Made by a program: the position numbers and the translations under genes. Shown here piece after piece: positions 43,821 to 51,680 of a stretch of DNA of 64,000 bases. Source of the DNA: Nitrospirota bacterium. GTDB lineage: Bacteria; Nitrospirota; Thermodesulfovibrionia; UBA6902; JAJYJJ01. The notes beneath the pieces were generated by a model. It ran no database searches, was not told the origin of the DNA, and was given only the letters and a program-made list of their open reading frames with translations. The stretch is taken from assembly GCA_021789595.1 (NCBI GenBank), contig JAJYJJ010000012.1, positions 1 to 64,000 of the forward strand, in the 5' to 3' direction. Each line of letters begins with the position of its first letter. Position 1 is the stretch's first letter.

Positions 43821-44792
43821 CTATGTCCATATTCCAAGCCCTTTTAATAATGCCCTGACGCCAGATAAAAACAAAAGCCCTATGACCATCCACTTGATAG
43901 CCTTTGGTTTTGCTCTCGCAAGGATCTTTACCCCTATCCTTGAACCGAGCATGACCCCAATAATAGACGGCACAACCATTAGAGGTAAAACCGCACCTTT
44001 ATTTATAAATATCCAGGCTGCTGCTGTATCTGTTATTGAAAGCAGAAATACGCTCGATGCAACTGAGATCTTTAATGGTGCTCCCATGAGGAGGTTTAAG
44101 ACCGGAACATTTGCCCATCCTGCACCAAGACCGAACATGCCTGCCATAACACCAATTATGACAAACAGCAATAATGCCAGCGGCGTTCTGTGGACATGCC
44201 ACTCAATGTCCTTACCGAGCGATTCCTCATGATATATGCCCATTATTCCCAATGCGGTTGAAAGTTTATCCGGTTTCGGCACGGATGGGAAGTCTGATTT
44301 TTTTGCTGACAGCAGTATAAAGACTATCCCTATTATAGTTGCGCCAAGTAGTGTCTGAACTACATCTGTCGGAAGCGCAAGCCCTATTAGTGCACCTATA
44401 ATGGATGCTGAAGATGCAATAAGCGCCATGGGCATTGAAAGTCTTAGACTTGCAAGGTTTCTTTTAAGAAGGCCGGGCCCTGCGGCCAATGCGGTGGACA
44501 AAGCGACAAGCAGGCCTGTTGCCCTGACAAAATCAAGATGGAACGGGAAGAATCCGCTGACAATGGGGACATAAAGGACGCCGCCTCCAACACCGCCGAG
44601 AACTGCTACAATACCAAGAACAAATGTAAAGACAAACAGTCCTGATGGCCATACCCACCAAGGAGTCTCAGGGTTAGCAGATAGAGCCCCGGCTGCTAAA
44701 GGTTCTTTTGAGGCAAAGACAGCAGAGACGATAAATAAAACCAATAAAGATACTACTGCTAATGAGTTCAGACATCGTTTTGGTATAACCAA
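43821..44792 (-). CDS. TauE/SafE family permease
   Basis: The protein has an N-terminal hydrophobic segment (about 10-32), a periplasmic stretch, and two TauE/SafE repeats: GIVAVLGGVGGGVLYVPIVS and GVMAGMFGLGAGWANVPVLN. It is longer than the other TauE homologue in the window and has an insertion (KKSDFPSVPKPDKLST) between halves. The best start is the TTG at 44792, five bases after GGGGG; upstream ATG at 44864 would add residues not seen in the family. The first gene of an operon with the membrane protein and Usp. Confidence 0.85.
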   Translation of the reverse strand: MVIPKRCLNSLAVVSLLVLFIVSAVFASKEPLAAGALSANPETPWWVWPSGLFVFTFVLGIVAVLGGVGGGVLYVPIVSGFFPFHLDFVRATGLLVALSTALAAGPGLLKRNLASLRLSMPMALIASSASIIGALIGLALPTDVVQTLLGATIIGIVFILLSAKKSDFPSVPKPDKLSTALGIMGIYHEESLGKDIEWHVHRTPLALLLFVIIGVMAGMFGLGAGWANVPVLNLLMGAPLKISVASSVFLLSITDTAAAWIFINKGAVLPLMVVPSIIGVMLGSRIGVKILARAKPKAIKWMVIGLLFLSGVRALLKGLGIWT

Positions 44793-44851
44793 TCTATCCC
44801 CCTTAACATTACATAGTCTAACATTAACTGTTGTAAATTGCAATATGATAC

Positions 44852-44901
44852 TTGCACTTTGCAACGATTGGTATCGTATCTTTAACAGCCAAAAAAGTCA
44901 A
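44852..44901 (-). promoter_or_regulatory. promoter and palindromic operator of the TauE-Usp operon
   Basis: On the minus strand TTGACT (44896-44901) and TACGAT (44873-44878) are exactly 17 bases apart. The palindrome TTGCA-AAG-TGCAA (44852-44864) begins at about +2. The same TTGCA-N3-TGCAA type overlaps the -35 box of the histidine kinase gene (31190-31202). A position on the start site would suit a repressor. Confidence 0.55.
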
Positions 44902-45102
44902 GCGAATATCTCGCTTGGGTTAGGTATACGGTCAGGGGTTATATAGACAAGGAGATAATTTAATAGAGGATGTCAAACCTTTTTTTCTCAAGATCGAAAT
45001 CAATAATCACAGATGGTTACATAAAAAAGCAAGGGGCATAGGCAAAAACCTTTAGCTCTTTGCTCTATACCCTTTGCTGCTATGTTGATGTAACATCAAG
45101 GT

Positions 45103-45885
45103 TTAATATTTGAAATATTCCCTTGGTGTATTCTCAGAGATGTACTCCACTGCCTTATAAATGCATGCCCTAATGGCCTTTTCCATCGGTGTATTGGCAT
45201 ATGTCGAGAGGCCTCCACCAAGTCCGACGCTGCCGATTATTCCTCCTGCAAGGAATCCGAGGTTTACATCCGTGGCCTCACCCTCAACCCTTGTTGCAGC
45301 CACTACCTCTGAGGTCTCTGTATCTATTATTCTTATATCCATGGCCATCGAGGATTTCTTGATACCGCCGGTAATGCCTCCGAGGAATCCCCTGCCAAAG
45401 AGGCCTCCGCCAGCCTGTGTCCCGGATGTACCTGGCTCCCATCCTGTTATTGCTGCCACAATAAGCAGGTCAGCACTCTTTACCTTCCCCTTCTTCTTTA
45501 CAGTCTTTTTCGCTGCATAGCCACTCTCTCCGAGCGCCATCTCCTCCTGTATTGAGCCAAACTCCTGTCTCTCAAGCACCTGATACCGTTTACTCTGCAC
45601 AAGGGTTGTAGTTAGCATATCCCTGAGTCCTGACATAACACCTGACTGTTCGGTTGTAATTGTAACAGGCTGAGAGCTGCCTGGGATGCCTTTTATAGTT
45701 GTCGTTGAGCCCGATGTGCCGACCTTCCACTCAAACTTTGCAACAGCCGCCCTTGCCTTTGGCCCGCTGTAAGGCGGAAGCTGGCCAGCACCTGTATCAA
45801 CAGTTGCCTTTGGCTGGGCATAGCTCTCGCAGCCCGATAGAACAACCAATGCTATCAAAATAAGATATGTAAATCTCAAACGCAT
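45103..45885 (-). CDS. CsgG-family outer-membrane lipoprotein
   Basis: The 260-residue protein starts MRLRFTYLILIALVVLSGCESY, a lipoprotein signal peptide with lipobox LSGC. The CsgG/curli-type fold follows: AVAKFEWKVG, LTTTLVQSKRYQVLERQEFGSIQEE, SADLLIVAAITGWEPG and the transmembrane beta-hairpin region rich in Gly (GGGLFGRGFLGGITGG), then MDIRIIDTETSEVVAATRVEG. GGGAGG lies seven bases before the ATG. No other curli genes are nearby, so it likely forms an export pore or has a related lipoprotein function. Confidence 0.88.
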   Translation of the reverse strand: MRLRFTYLILIALVVLSGCESYAQPKATVDTGAGQLPPYSGPKARAAVAKFEWKVGTSGSTTTIKGIPGSSQPVTITTEQSGVMSGLRDMLTTTLVQSKRYQVLERQEFGSIQEEMALGESGYAAKKTVKKKGKVKSADLLIVAAITGWEPGTSGTQAGGGLFGRGFLGGITGGIKKSSMAMDIRIIDTETSEVVAATRVEGEATDVNLGFLAGGIIGSVGLGGGLSTYANTPMEKAIRACIYKAVEYISENTPREYFKY

Positions 45886-45980
45886 AATCAAGCCTCCCTT
45901 CGATTTATTGTCTATATTGATAGGGGAATCCCCTTTAATCTGCCTGTAAACAATCTATCAGATGATAGAGAAAAAAGCAA

Positions 45981-46892
45981 CTATTTCAATATCCCTGCAT
46001 AGCCCAAAAAACGCTTCTGTAGGCTCTGCATTGCTGCCATATCAGTGTTGGATTCCTTTACCTCTGCATCTATCCTCGATACCCTATCGTCAATCATCGG
46101 GTGTGTCCTTGAAAGAACAGCCAATGCCCTGGAGTTATTGCCCTTCACCTGTTTAAGCCTTATAAGAAAATCCCTGAGCCCGTCAGGGTTATAACCAACT
46201 GCAATGGCATAGGTCACAGCAATCCTGTCAGCATCGTATTCGTCCTCCTTTCCAAGACCCTTAAAGAGTATATCCACTGCAAAACTCACAACCCTGTCAA
46301 AGACCGCCCTGTCTTTCAAAGGGCTTTGTTCTGAGTGCTGCTTCAATGCAAAGGACAGTATGTTGGAGTTCTGTATCGCCCTTATTATATGCCTCTGTGT
46401 TACATGCGCAATCTCATGGCTTAATACACCTGCAAGCTCTGCCTCATTCCTCATCTCCCTGAGAGCGCCAAGGGTTATAAATATATAGCCGCCAGGACAT
46501 GAAAAGGCATTAACCATTGGTGTGTTGAGGATTGCAAAGTGATAGTCCATATTCGGCCTGTCAGAGACCTCTGCTACAGCCTTTCCAACGAGGTTTATAT
46601 AAATGGTAAGCCTCTCGTCACTGTACATGCCAAACCTCGCTAATAAGGATGCTGCCATTGCCCTCCCAATCTCTATCTCCTCAGCCTCATCTATAGAAAG
46701 TGCCTGTGCAAGCCTTAGTTTTTCCATCTTATCACCTGTTTCAGGCACCCCTGGCGCAGGCGATGTTGGGACTGTCTCATGGCCCGTAGAAGGTATCTGC
46801 GGATAAAACTGTTCTATAGAGGGGATGCCCTGTCCAAAGCAAAGACTGCTTAAAGAAAAAACTATCGCCAATAAAAAGATAAGCCCCTTCAT
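45981..46892 (-). CDS. M48-family zinc metallopeptidase (periplasmic)
   Basis: The 303-residue protein has a signal peptide (MKGLIFLLAIVFSLSSLCFG), then LARFGMYSDERLTIYINLVG and the zinc site VLSHEIAHVTQRH (HExxH) with a downstream glutamate in DEYDADRIAV. It resembles the BepA/LoiP group involved in outer-membrane protein quality control. Its start overlaps the LolA-like gene by 4 bases. Confidence 0.9.
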   Translation of the reverse strand: MKGLIFLLAIVFSLSSLCFGQGIPSIEQFYPQIPSTGHETVPTSPAPGVPETGDKMEKLRLAQALSIDEAEEIEIGRAMAASLLARFGMYSDERLTIYINLVGKAVAEVSDRPNMDYHFAILNTPMVNAFSCPGGYIFITLGALREMRNEAELAGVLSHEIAHVTQRHIIRAIQNSNILSFALKQHSEQSPLKDRAVFDRVVSFAVDILFKGLGKEDEYDADRIAVTYAIAVGYNPDGLRDFLIRLKQVKGNNSRALAVLSRTHPMIDDRVSRIDAEVKESNTDMAAMQSLQKRFLGYAGILK

Positions 46893-47803
46893 TGCTCTGC
46901 CCCCTTGAGTCTGCCCTCTTTAATAAACCTCTCTATCTGCTCAGGGGTTACCTCTACTGATTCCATCCTCTTTACATCGTCATAATCCATCCAGCGACCT
47001 GTGGTATCTGTTTCCTCTTCTCCAACTGCCCTTGGCCCTGCAGTGGCTGTAAGAAAAGGCGTTGTAGATGGTCCTGATGCCTTTATATCATTATGTTTCA
47101 CACCTATATCAAGCCTTGCCTCCCTTATCCTGAAGAGGCCGTCCTCCACAGGCTCTTCTGTGAGGCCGTGCCTTTCTATGACCAGATTGCTGCTGCCCTT
47201 TTTCTGTCTGAAAACAGCCTCCTTAAATGTCAGTGCATCTGCCTGAACAGGGATCTCCAATACAGCATCCTTCTGCTCGACCCTGACAGGGATAAGTTCC
47301 TTCCCTGATAGGATAATTTTCTTCTTCTCGGTTGGTACATCTATCAAAACAGTGCCCTTGTTAGCATGGCGAATCACCCTTGCATCTTTTCTCAAAAACC
47401 GTCCTATCAAAAGAGCCCTCAGCATCGGGTCATCTGCCTTGTCCCTTAGGCCTGACAGCGGCCTCGCACCAAGCGGCGTAACATACCAGAGCTTCTTGCC
47501 ATCATCCACTATCGTCTGAATTGCGCCATTTAATACATTGGCGACCTCAATCCTCATCATGGAGGATTTTACATAGCACCTTGCCCTATAAACATGGCTG
47601 AGGTCATTTCCTGCCTTATCCTTCAGGTATATATCTTCCTGAAAACTCCCATCCGGCCAGAGGTATTTGACAGCCTTATCCACAATATCCTTATCCGATG
47701 CATATGCTGATGATGAGGAGAAAAATAGCAGGATTAAAGATGTCAGCGAACAGACAAGAAGATGTCTGACAAGCCGATCTATTGAAATCTTCTGGACATC
47801 CAT
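46889..47803 (-). CDS. LolA-like/outer-membrane lipoprotein-sorting fold protein
   Basis: After a signal peptide (about residues 1-36; SLTSLILLFFSSSSAYAS) the protein has a beta-rich segment, SSMMRIEVANVLNGAIQTIV, DDGKKLWYVTPLG and KKIILSGKELIPVRVEQ, consistent with the DUF4412/LolA superfamily that binds lipids or lipoproteins. The C-terminal part is charged. I chose the ATG at 47803, after the cyclase stop, over a GTG four codons upstream. It lies between the cyclase and the M48 peptidase. Confidence 0.65.
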   Translation of the reverse strand: MDVQKISIDRLVRHLLVCSLTSLILLFFSSSSAYASDKDIVDKAVKYLWPDGSFQEDIYLKDKAGNDLSHVYRARCYVKSSMMRIEVANVLNGAIQTIVDDGKKLWYVTPLGARPLSGLRDKADDPMLRALLIGRFLRKDARVIRHANKGTVLIDVPTEKKKIILSGKELIPVRVEQKDAVLEIPVQADALTFKEAVFRQKKGSSNLVIERHGLTEEPVEDGLFRIREARLDIGVKHNDIKASGPSTTPFLTATAGPRAVGEEETDTTGRWMDYDDVKRMESVEVTPEQIERFIKEGRLKGAEQ

Positions 47804-47804
47804 A

Positions 47805-49676
47805 TTAATTATCACCCTTCATGCCCAGGACCTCATATATCCTGACCCCGGTACCCCTCCCCTTTACCATTACAACACCAAGGTCTTTCACATCCGCCTT
47901 GCCTTTTAGATAACCACAGGTAGTCTCACTGATAATTATATGTGTTTTAAATTCCTTATTCAAGCCTTCAAGCCTTGAGGTCAGGTTGACATTATCCCCA
48001 ATAATTGTGTAATTGAGCCGCCTTGAGGAGCCGATGTTCCCTATAATGGCCTCGCCTGTGTTTATACCTATACCAATATCAAGAGAAGCCTTCCCCTCTG
48101 CTTTCCATTTTTCATTGAGCAGGGCCAGCCTGTCCATCATCTCTATAGCTGCCCTTACAGCCTGTTCGGCATGCCTTGCCTGAGCCATGGGCGCGCCCCA
48201 GTAGGCCATAACAGCATCACCGATATATTTATCAATCGTCCCATCGTATCTGAAAACCACATCCTCCATTGCGCTCAGGTATTCGTTAAGCTGTGAGACA
48301 ACATCCTCTGGAGATGCCTTTTCTGAAAGTGATGTATACCCCCTTATATCTGAAAATAGTATAGTAAGCTCCCTTCTCAAGCCGCCAAGCCTTATCCCTT
48401 CTGTGTCTTTCAGCAGTTCTTCAACAACCTTTGGGCTAACATATTTAGCAAACGTCTGCCTTATCATCCTCTTTTCCTTTTCTACAGACCTGTGCCTTAT
48501 CTCAAATGAGGATATAAAGGATATCAGGAGTCCGAGTCCTGGCCTGACCAACTCCATATAGAGGTTGTATTTAAGAAATGCCAAAGTGGCTATAAGGATA
48601 TACAGGATGCCTATAGCTATGACAACAAAAGAGGCATTCAGGAGAGAACGCATCCTGAACACTATAACTGAGGATAGAAAACAGATGATGGATATTATTA
48701 TGAAGAGGACTGATGCAGGCATCTTCCGTATAAAATTACCATGTATGAGATTGTCTGTTATCGTTGCATTTACGGCAACACCAGGATATACAGAAGAAAG
48801 TGGAGTTGCCCTGAGGTCAAGCAAGCCTGATGCAGTGGAGCCGATAAATACTATCTTATCCTTAAATACCATCGGGTCAATAAGTGGTTTTTCTCCGTCC
48901 AGTATCCTCTGGGCAGAGATGAGTATATCGCTGAATCTGTAATAGAGGAATGGCTCCTTGCCATACCAGTGTATAAGGGCCATGCCATTTTTGTCTAAAG
49001 GTATATCTTTTATCTCTGCAATGTCTTTTGCAACAGCAAATGCAAGCGATGGATAAGACAGCCCATTAAAGTAATATAAAGGATAATACCCCCTTGTGAT
49101 TCCGTCATCATCAGGCTGTATGTTTATAGCGCCTATGCCCTTGGCATATTGCATAAATCTGCTGTATGGCAGAGTTGCGCCCATAACAACCCTGCCGTAG
49201 TATATCTTATGCACGACAGAAAATCTCTCCATAGCTTTTATGTTCGCCGGATCAATGGCTACTGTTTTATCATGAAAGTCCATTGCAAGATAGACATTGC
49301 CAGCATCCTCTATGGCCTCTGAAAACACCCTGTCAAGTTCTGGATTCCTTCTGTCTGCCTCTGCAAAGAGCAGGTCAAAGACAATAGACCTTGCACCGCC
49401 GTATCTAAGGAATCTAACTACTGCACCATAGACATTCCTTGTAAATGGCCACTTGCCGCCAAGCCTCGTATCCTGTTCAAGTATCCTCAAACTCGGTTCA
49501 TCTATTGCCAGGATAACGATGTCATTCTTGGCACCCCTAAGATACCGTGCCCTGTAGTCATAGGTCTTTGCCTCTACCCACCTTAGGTAATAGATATTCC
49601 ACGCCATATAAAGCAATACAGAAACAACTATGGAGATTGTAATAGGGATGATAATGGTCTTTGCTTTTCTGGTCAT
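47805..49676 (-). CDS. CHASE2-domain class III adenylate cyclase
   Basis: The 623-residue protein has an N-terminal membrane helix (8-30), a CHASE2 extracellular sensor (about 35-320; DIVILAIDEPSLRILEQDTR), three C-terminal membrane helices (about 325-395) and a cyclase domain (about 425-615). Metal aspartates lie in LTILFSDIRGYTSLS and KYIGDAVMAYWGAPM. The Lys in DKYIGD and Asp in IIGDNVNLTSRLEG favour ATP over GTP. It senses an envelope signal and makes cAMP. It is the first gene of an operon with the LolA-like and M48 genes. Confidence 0.92.
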   Translation of the reverse strand: MTRKAKTIIIPITISIVVSVLLYMAWNIYYLRWVEAKTYDYRARYLRGAKNDIVILAIDEPSLRILEQDTRLGGKWPFTRNVYGAVVRFLRYGGARSIVFDLLFAEADRRNPELDRVFSEAIEDAGNVYLAMDFHDKTVAIDPANIKAMERFSVVHKIYYGRVVMGATLPYSRFMQYAKGIGAINIQPDDDGITRGYYPLYYFNGLSYPSLAFAVAKDIAEIKDIPLDKNGMALIHWYGKEPFLYYRFSDILISAQRILDGEKPLIDPMVFKDKIVFIGSTASGLLDLRATPLSSVYPGVAVNATITDNLIHGNFIRKMPASVLFIIISIICFLSSVIVFRMRSLLNASFVVIAIGILYILIATLAFLKYNLYMELVRPGLGLLISFISSFEIRHRSVEKEKRMIRQTFAKYVSPKVVEELLKDTEGIRLGGLRRELTILFSDIRGYTSLSEKASPEDVVSQLNEYLSAMEDVVFRYDGTIDKYIGDAVMAYWGAPMAQARHAEQAVRAAIEMMDRLALLNEKWKAEGKASLDIGIGINTGEAIIGNIGSSRRLNYTIIGDNVNLTSRLEGLNKEFKTHIIISETTCGYLKGKADVKDLGVVMVKGRGTGVRIYEVLGMKGDN

Positions 49677-49777
49677 AGGATAGTTTATGCCATCTACAAC
49701 TGCTTTTCAAGGATAGAGGCAAAGCCTTTGGTTGATTAACCTCAAATTTTGAAAAGAGTATTTTTATGGCTTAAGGC

Positions 49778-50107
49778 TTACCCTCTGAATTGTTCTTCAA
49801 GGCGTTGAAATCTGGGCTCGTAAATAAGCTCATATAGATGTGACTTATCAGGAAAAAACTTAGTTAATTTATCTTTAAATTTTTCCTTCTCAATCTCTAT
49901 GTCAATCTTTGGATAATCTGTGCTTACAATGAGGAAGGCTATTTTATCAGCAAGCCTTTTTATCTCCTGAATCTTTTCTTCCTCCAATTCTACAATCTCT
50001 TTATGCTCCAGGCTAACGACATTCCCGCAGGGACAGTTGACAGTATTGTCAAATTCAAACAAAGTCACATCGTATTCCCTGCCACATAAAGCACACCGTA
50101 TAGACAT
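49778..50107 (-). CDS. small zinc-ribbon protein
   Basis: The 109-residue protein has a CxxC pair in CALCGREYDVTLFEF and a CxC in NCPCGNVVSL, forming a zinc ribbon, then a charged helical domain (EIKRLADKIAFLIVSTDYPK). I do not recognise the family. It stands alone, transcribed away from the DUF1573-cytochrome gene. Confidence 0.65.
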   Translation of the reverse strand: MSIRCALCGREYDVTLFEFDNTVNCPCGNVVSLEHKEIVELEEEKIQEIKRLADKIAFLIVSTDYPKIDIEIEKEKFKDKLTKFFPDKSHLYELIYEPRFQRLEEQFRG

Positions 50108-50249
50108 CTCTACTCCTTAGTTATATTTTATAACAAAAAGCCCCATTAATTAACTGACATCGCTGGCCTTTGAAAAACTTGACACTGCTATCCCCTCACG
50201 CAGTAAAATATGCGTTGAAATAAAGAAAAGACCAAAACAAGGGGTTAAG

Positions 50250-50999
50250 ATGAATACAATAAATGTAGCAAAAGCTAAAGATACAAAAACATCTCTATTA
50301 GCCTTCATTATTCTTATCTCCTTGCTCTTAGTATTTTATTCTTATACCCTTGCAGTGGCACAGGATCGGCAACCGAGGATAGCCATTTCTGCTGAGACAT
50401 TTGATTTTGGAAAGGTCCCTCAGGGCAAGAAACTGACACACAGGTTTAAAGTAAAAAACATCGGTAAAGGTGAACTCGTTATAGAAAAGGCCGTTCCATC
50501 CTGAGGCTGCACAATCGTATCTGCCAGTTTGGGCAGCATTGCTCCAGGCTCTTCCAAGCAAATGATTGTATCCATAGATACCAGCGGCAAGATGGGCAGG
50601 ATTTTAAAGTCTGTTACAATTTACAGCAACGACCCTGTAAGCCCGACAAAGATAGTGAGACTGACAGCCGAAATAATAGACACAAACCACCCATCAGGCA
50701 TTGTTGGCAAAAAAATATTTGATAAATCCTGTGCACGATGCCATGTTGATAGGGGAGAAGGAAACTATGGAAAGGCACTCTTTATTGCTGATTGCTCCAT
50801 GTGCCACAGCCTTACAACCCAAAGAAAGAGTGCATCATCTATCTGGCAATTACGCATACTCACCGAGGATATGTTAAGGAGCAGGATAAGTAATGGTTAT
50901 CCCGGGTTTATAATGCCAGGCTTTTACAAGGCAGTGGGCGGCCCGCTTGACGACAAGCAGATAGAGTCCCTCATAAGGTTTATAAAGGCTAAGGATTGA
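50250..50999 (+). CDS. DUF1573-cytochrome c protein with in-frame UGA, candidate selenoprotein
   Basis: Read through TGA at 50502-50504 the 249-residue protein has a signal anchor (residues 15-36), a DUF1573 domain (about 45-150) and a C-terminal cytochrome c domain with two heme motifs, CARCH and CSMCH. DUF1573 has the conserved SCGCT; here the codon order is Ser-UGA-Gly-Cys-Thr (SUGCT), so the UGA sits exactly at the conserved Cys. The frame stays open on both sides. A SECIS-like hairpin follows. AGGGG lies upstream of the ATG. Alternatives are a nonsense mutation or sequencing error, or two short genes. Confidence 0.7.
50502..50540 (+). promoter_or_regulatory. candidate bacterial SECIS element
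   Basis: Seventeen to twenty-two bases after the UGA codon, CTGCC (50521-50525) pairs with GGCAG (50532-50536) around a six-base loop AGTTTG. The second loop base is G and the loop begins 21 bases after the UGA, which fits the published bacterial SECIS pattern of a G among the first two loop bases at 16-37 bases. A lower four-pair stem CAAT (50512-50515) with ATTG (50538-50541) is separated by an internal loop. Confidence 0.6.
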
Positions 51000-51035
51000 T
51001 TATGGCAAAGGGCTTTAAGGCACTCCTTGAATGAA

Positions 51036-51680
51036 TTACTGATCTTCCTTCCATCCATGCTCTCCTATCAGAGGGACAAAGACGCATGGTGTAGATGTAT
51101 ATATCAATGGGCCTGCCTTTGTCCTTTCAACCTTATAGAGCATCTGGGAATACCTCTCTCCAACAGGTATGACCAACCTACCTCCATCTGAAAGCTGCTC
51201 TATATAGACCTCTGGTATCTCTGGTGCTGCAGCAGTAACTATAATCCCGTCAAATGGTGCCTCTTCCGGCCAGCCAACGGTCCCATCCCCTACCCTGAGG
51301 GTTATATTCGTATAACCAAGCTCATCAAATACCCTCTTTGTCCTCTGAGCAAGCCTTTCTATCCGCTCTATGGTATAGACCTCTCTGCATAGCTCTGCAA
51401 GGACTGCGGCCTGGTATCCAGAACCTGTCCCGATCTCAAGGACCTTCTCATCACCCTTAAGTTCGAGAAGCTCTGTCATTATTGCCACCATAAATGGCTG
51501 TGATATGGTCTGGCCTTCCCCTATTGGAAGTGCCATATCCGAATATGCCCTATCCCACAAAGATTCATCCATAAAGAGATGCCTTGGAACCTTTTCCATC
51601 GCCTTTAATACACGCCTATCCACTATATCCCTGTCCATAAGCTGATACCTGACCATCATGGACCTTTCCTCTTCAAACAT
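51036..51680 (-). CDS. pcm: protein-L-isoaspartate O-methyltransferase
   Basis: The 214-residue enzyme repairs isoaspartyl residues in damaged proteins. MVRYQL and the family motif RHLFMDESLWDRAYSDMALPIGEGQTISQP (read in parts), the SAM motif VLEIGTGSGYQAAVLAEL and the VGDGTVGWPEEAPFDGIIVTAAAPEIP segment are all present. It overlaps the previous FAD gene by 8 bases and is the distal gene of the surE unit. Confidence 0.95.
   Translation of the reverse strand: MFEEERSMMVRYQLMDRDIVDRRVLKAMEKVPRHLFMDESLWDRAYSDMALPIGEGQTISQPFMVAIMTELLELKGDEKVLEIGTGSGYQAAVLAELCREVYTIERIERLAQRTKRVFDELGYTNITLRVGDGTVGWPEEAPFDGIIVTAAAPEIPEVYIEQLSDGGRLVIPVGERYSQMLYKVERTKAGPLIYTSTPCVFVPLIGEHGWKEDQ

Noticed and set aside
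45080-45102. TTGATGT-A-ACATCAA palindrome as a terminator
   Set aside because: The centre leaves no loop and no T tract follows; it may be chance.
50250-50504. Separate short protein ending at the UGA
   Set aside because: The frame continues in phase with the rest of the DUF1573 domain and the cytochrome domain, so a stand-alone short gene is less likely than read-through, though not excluded.
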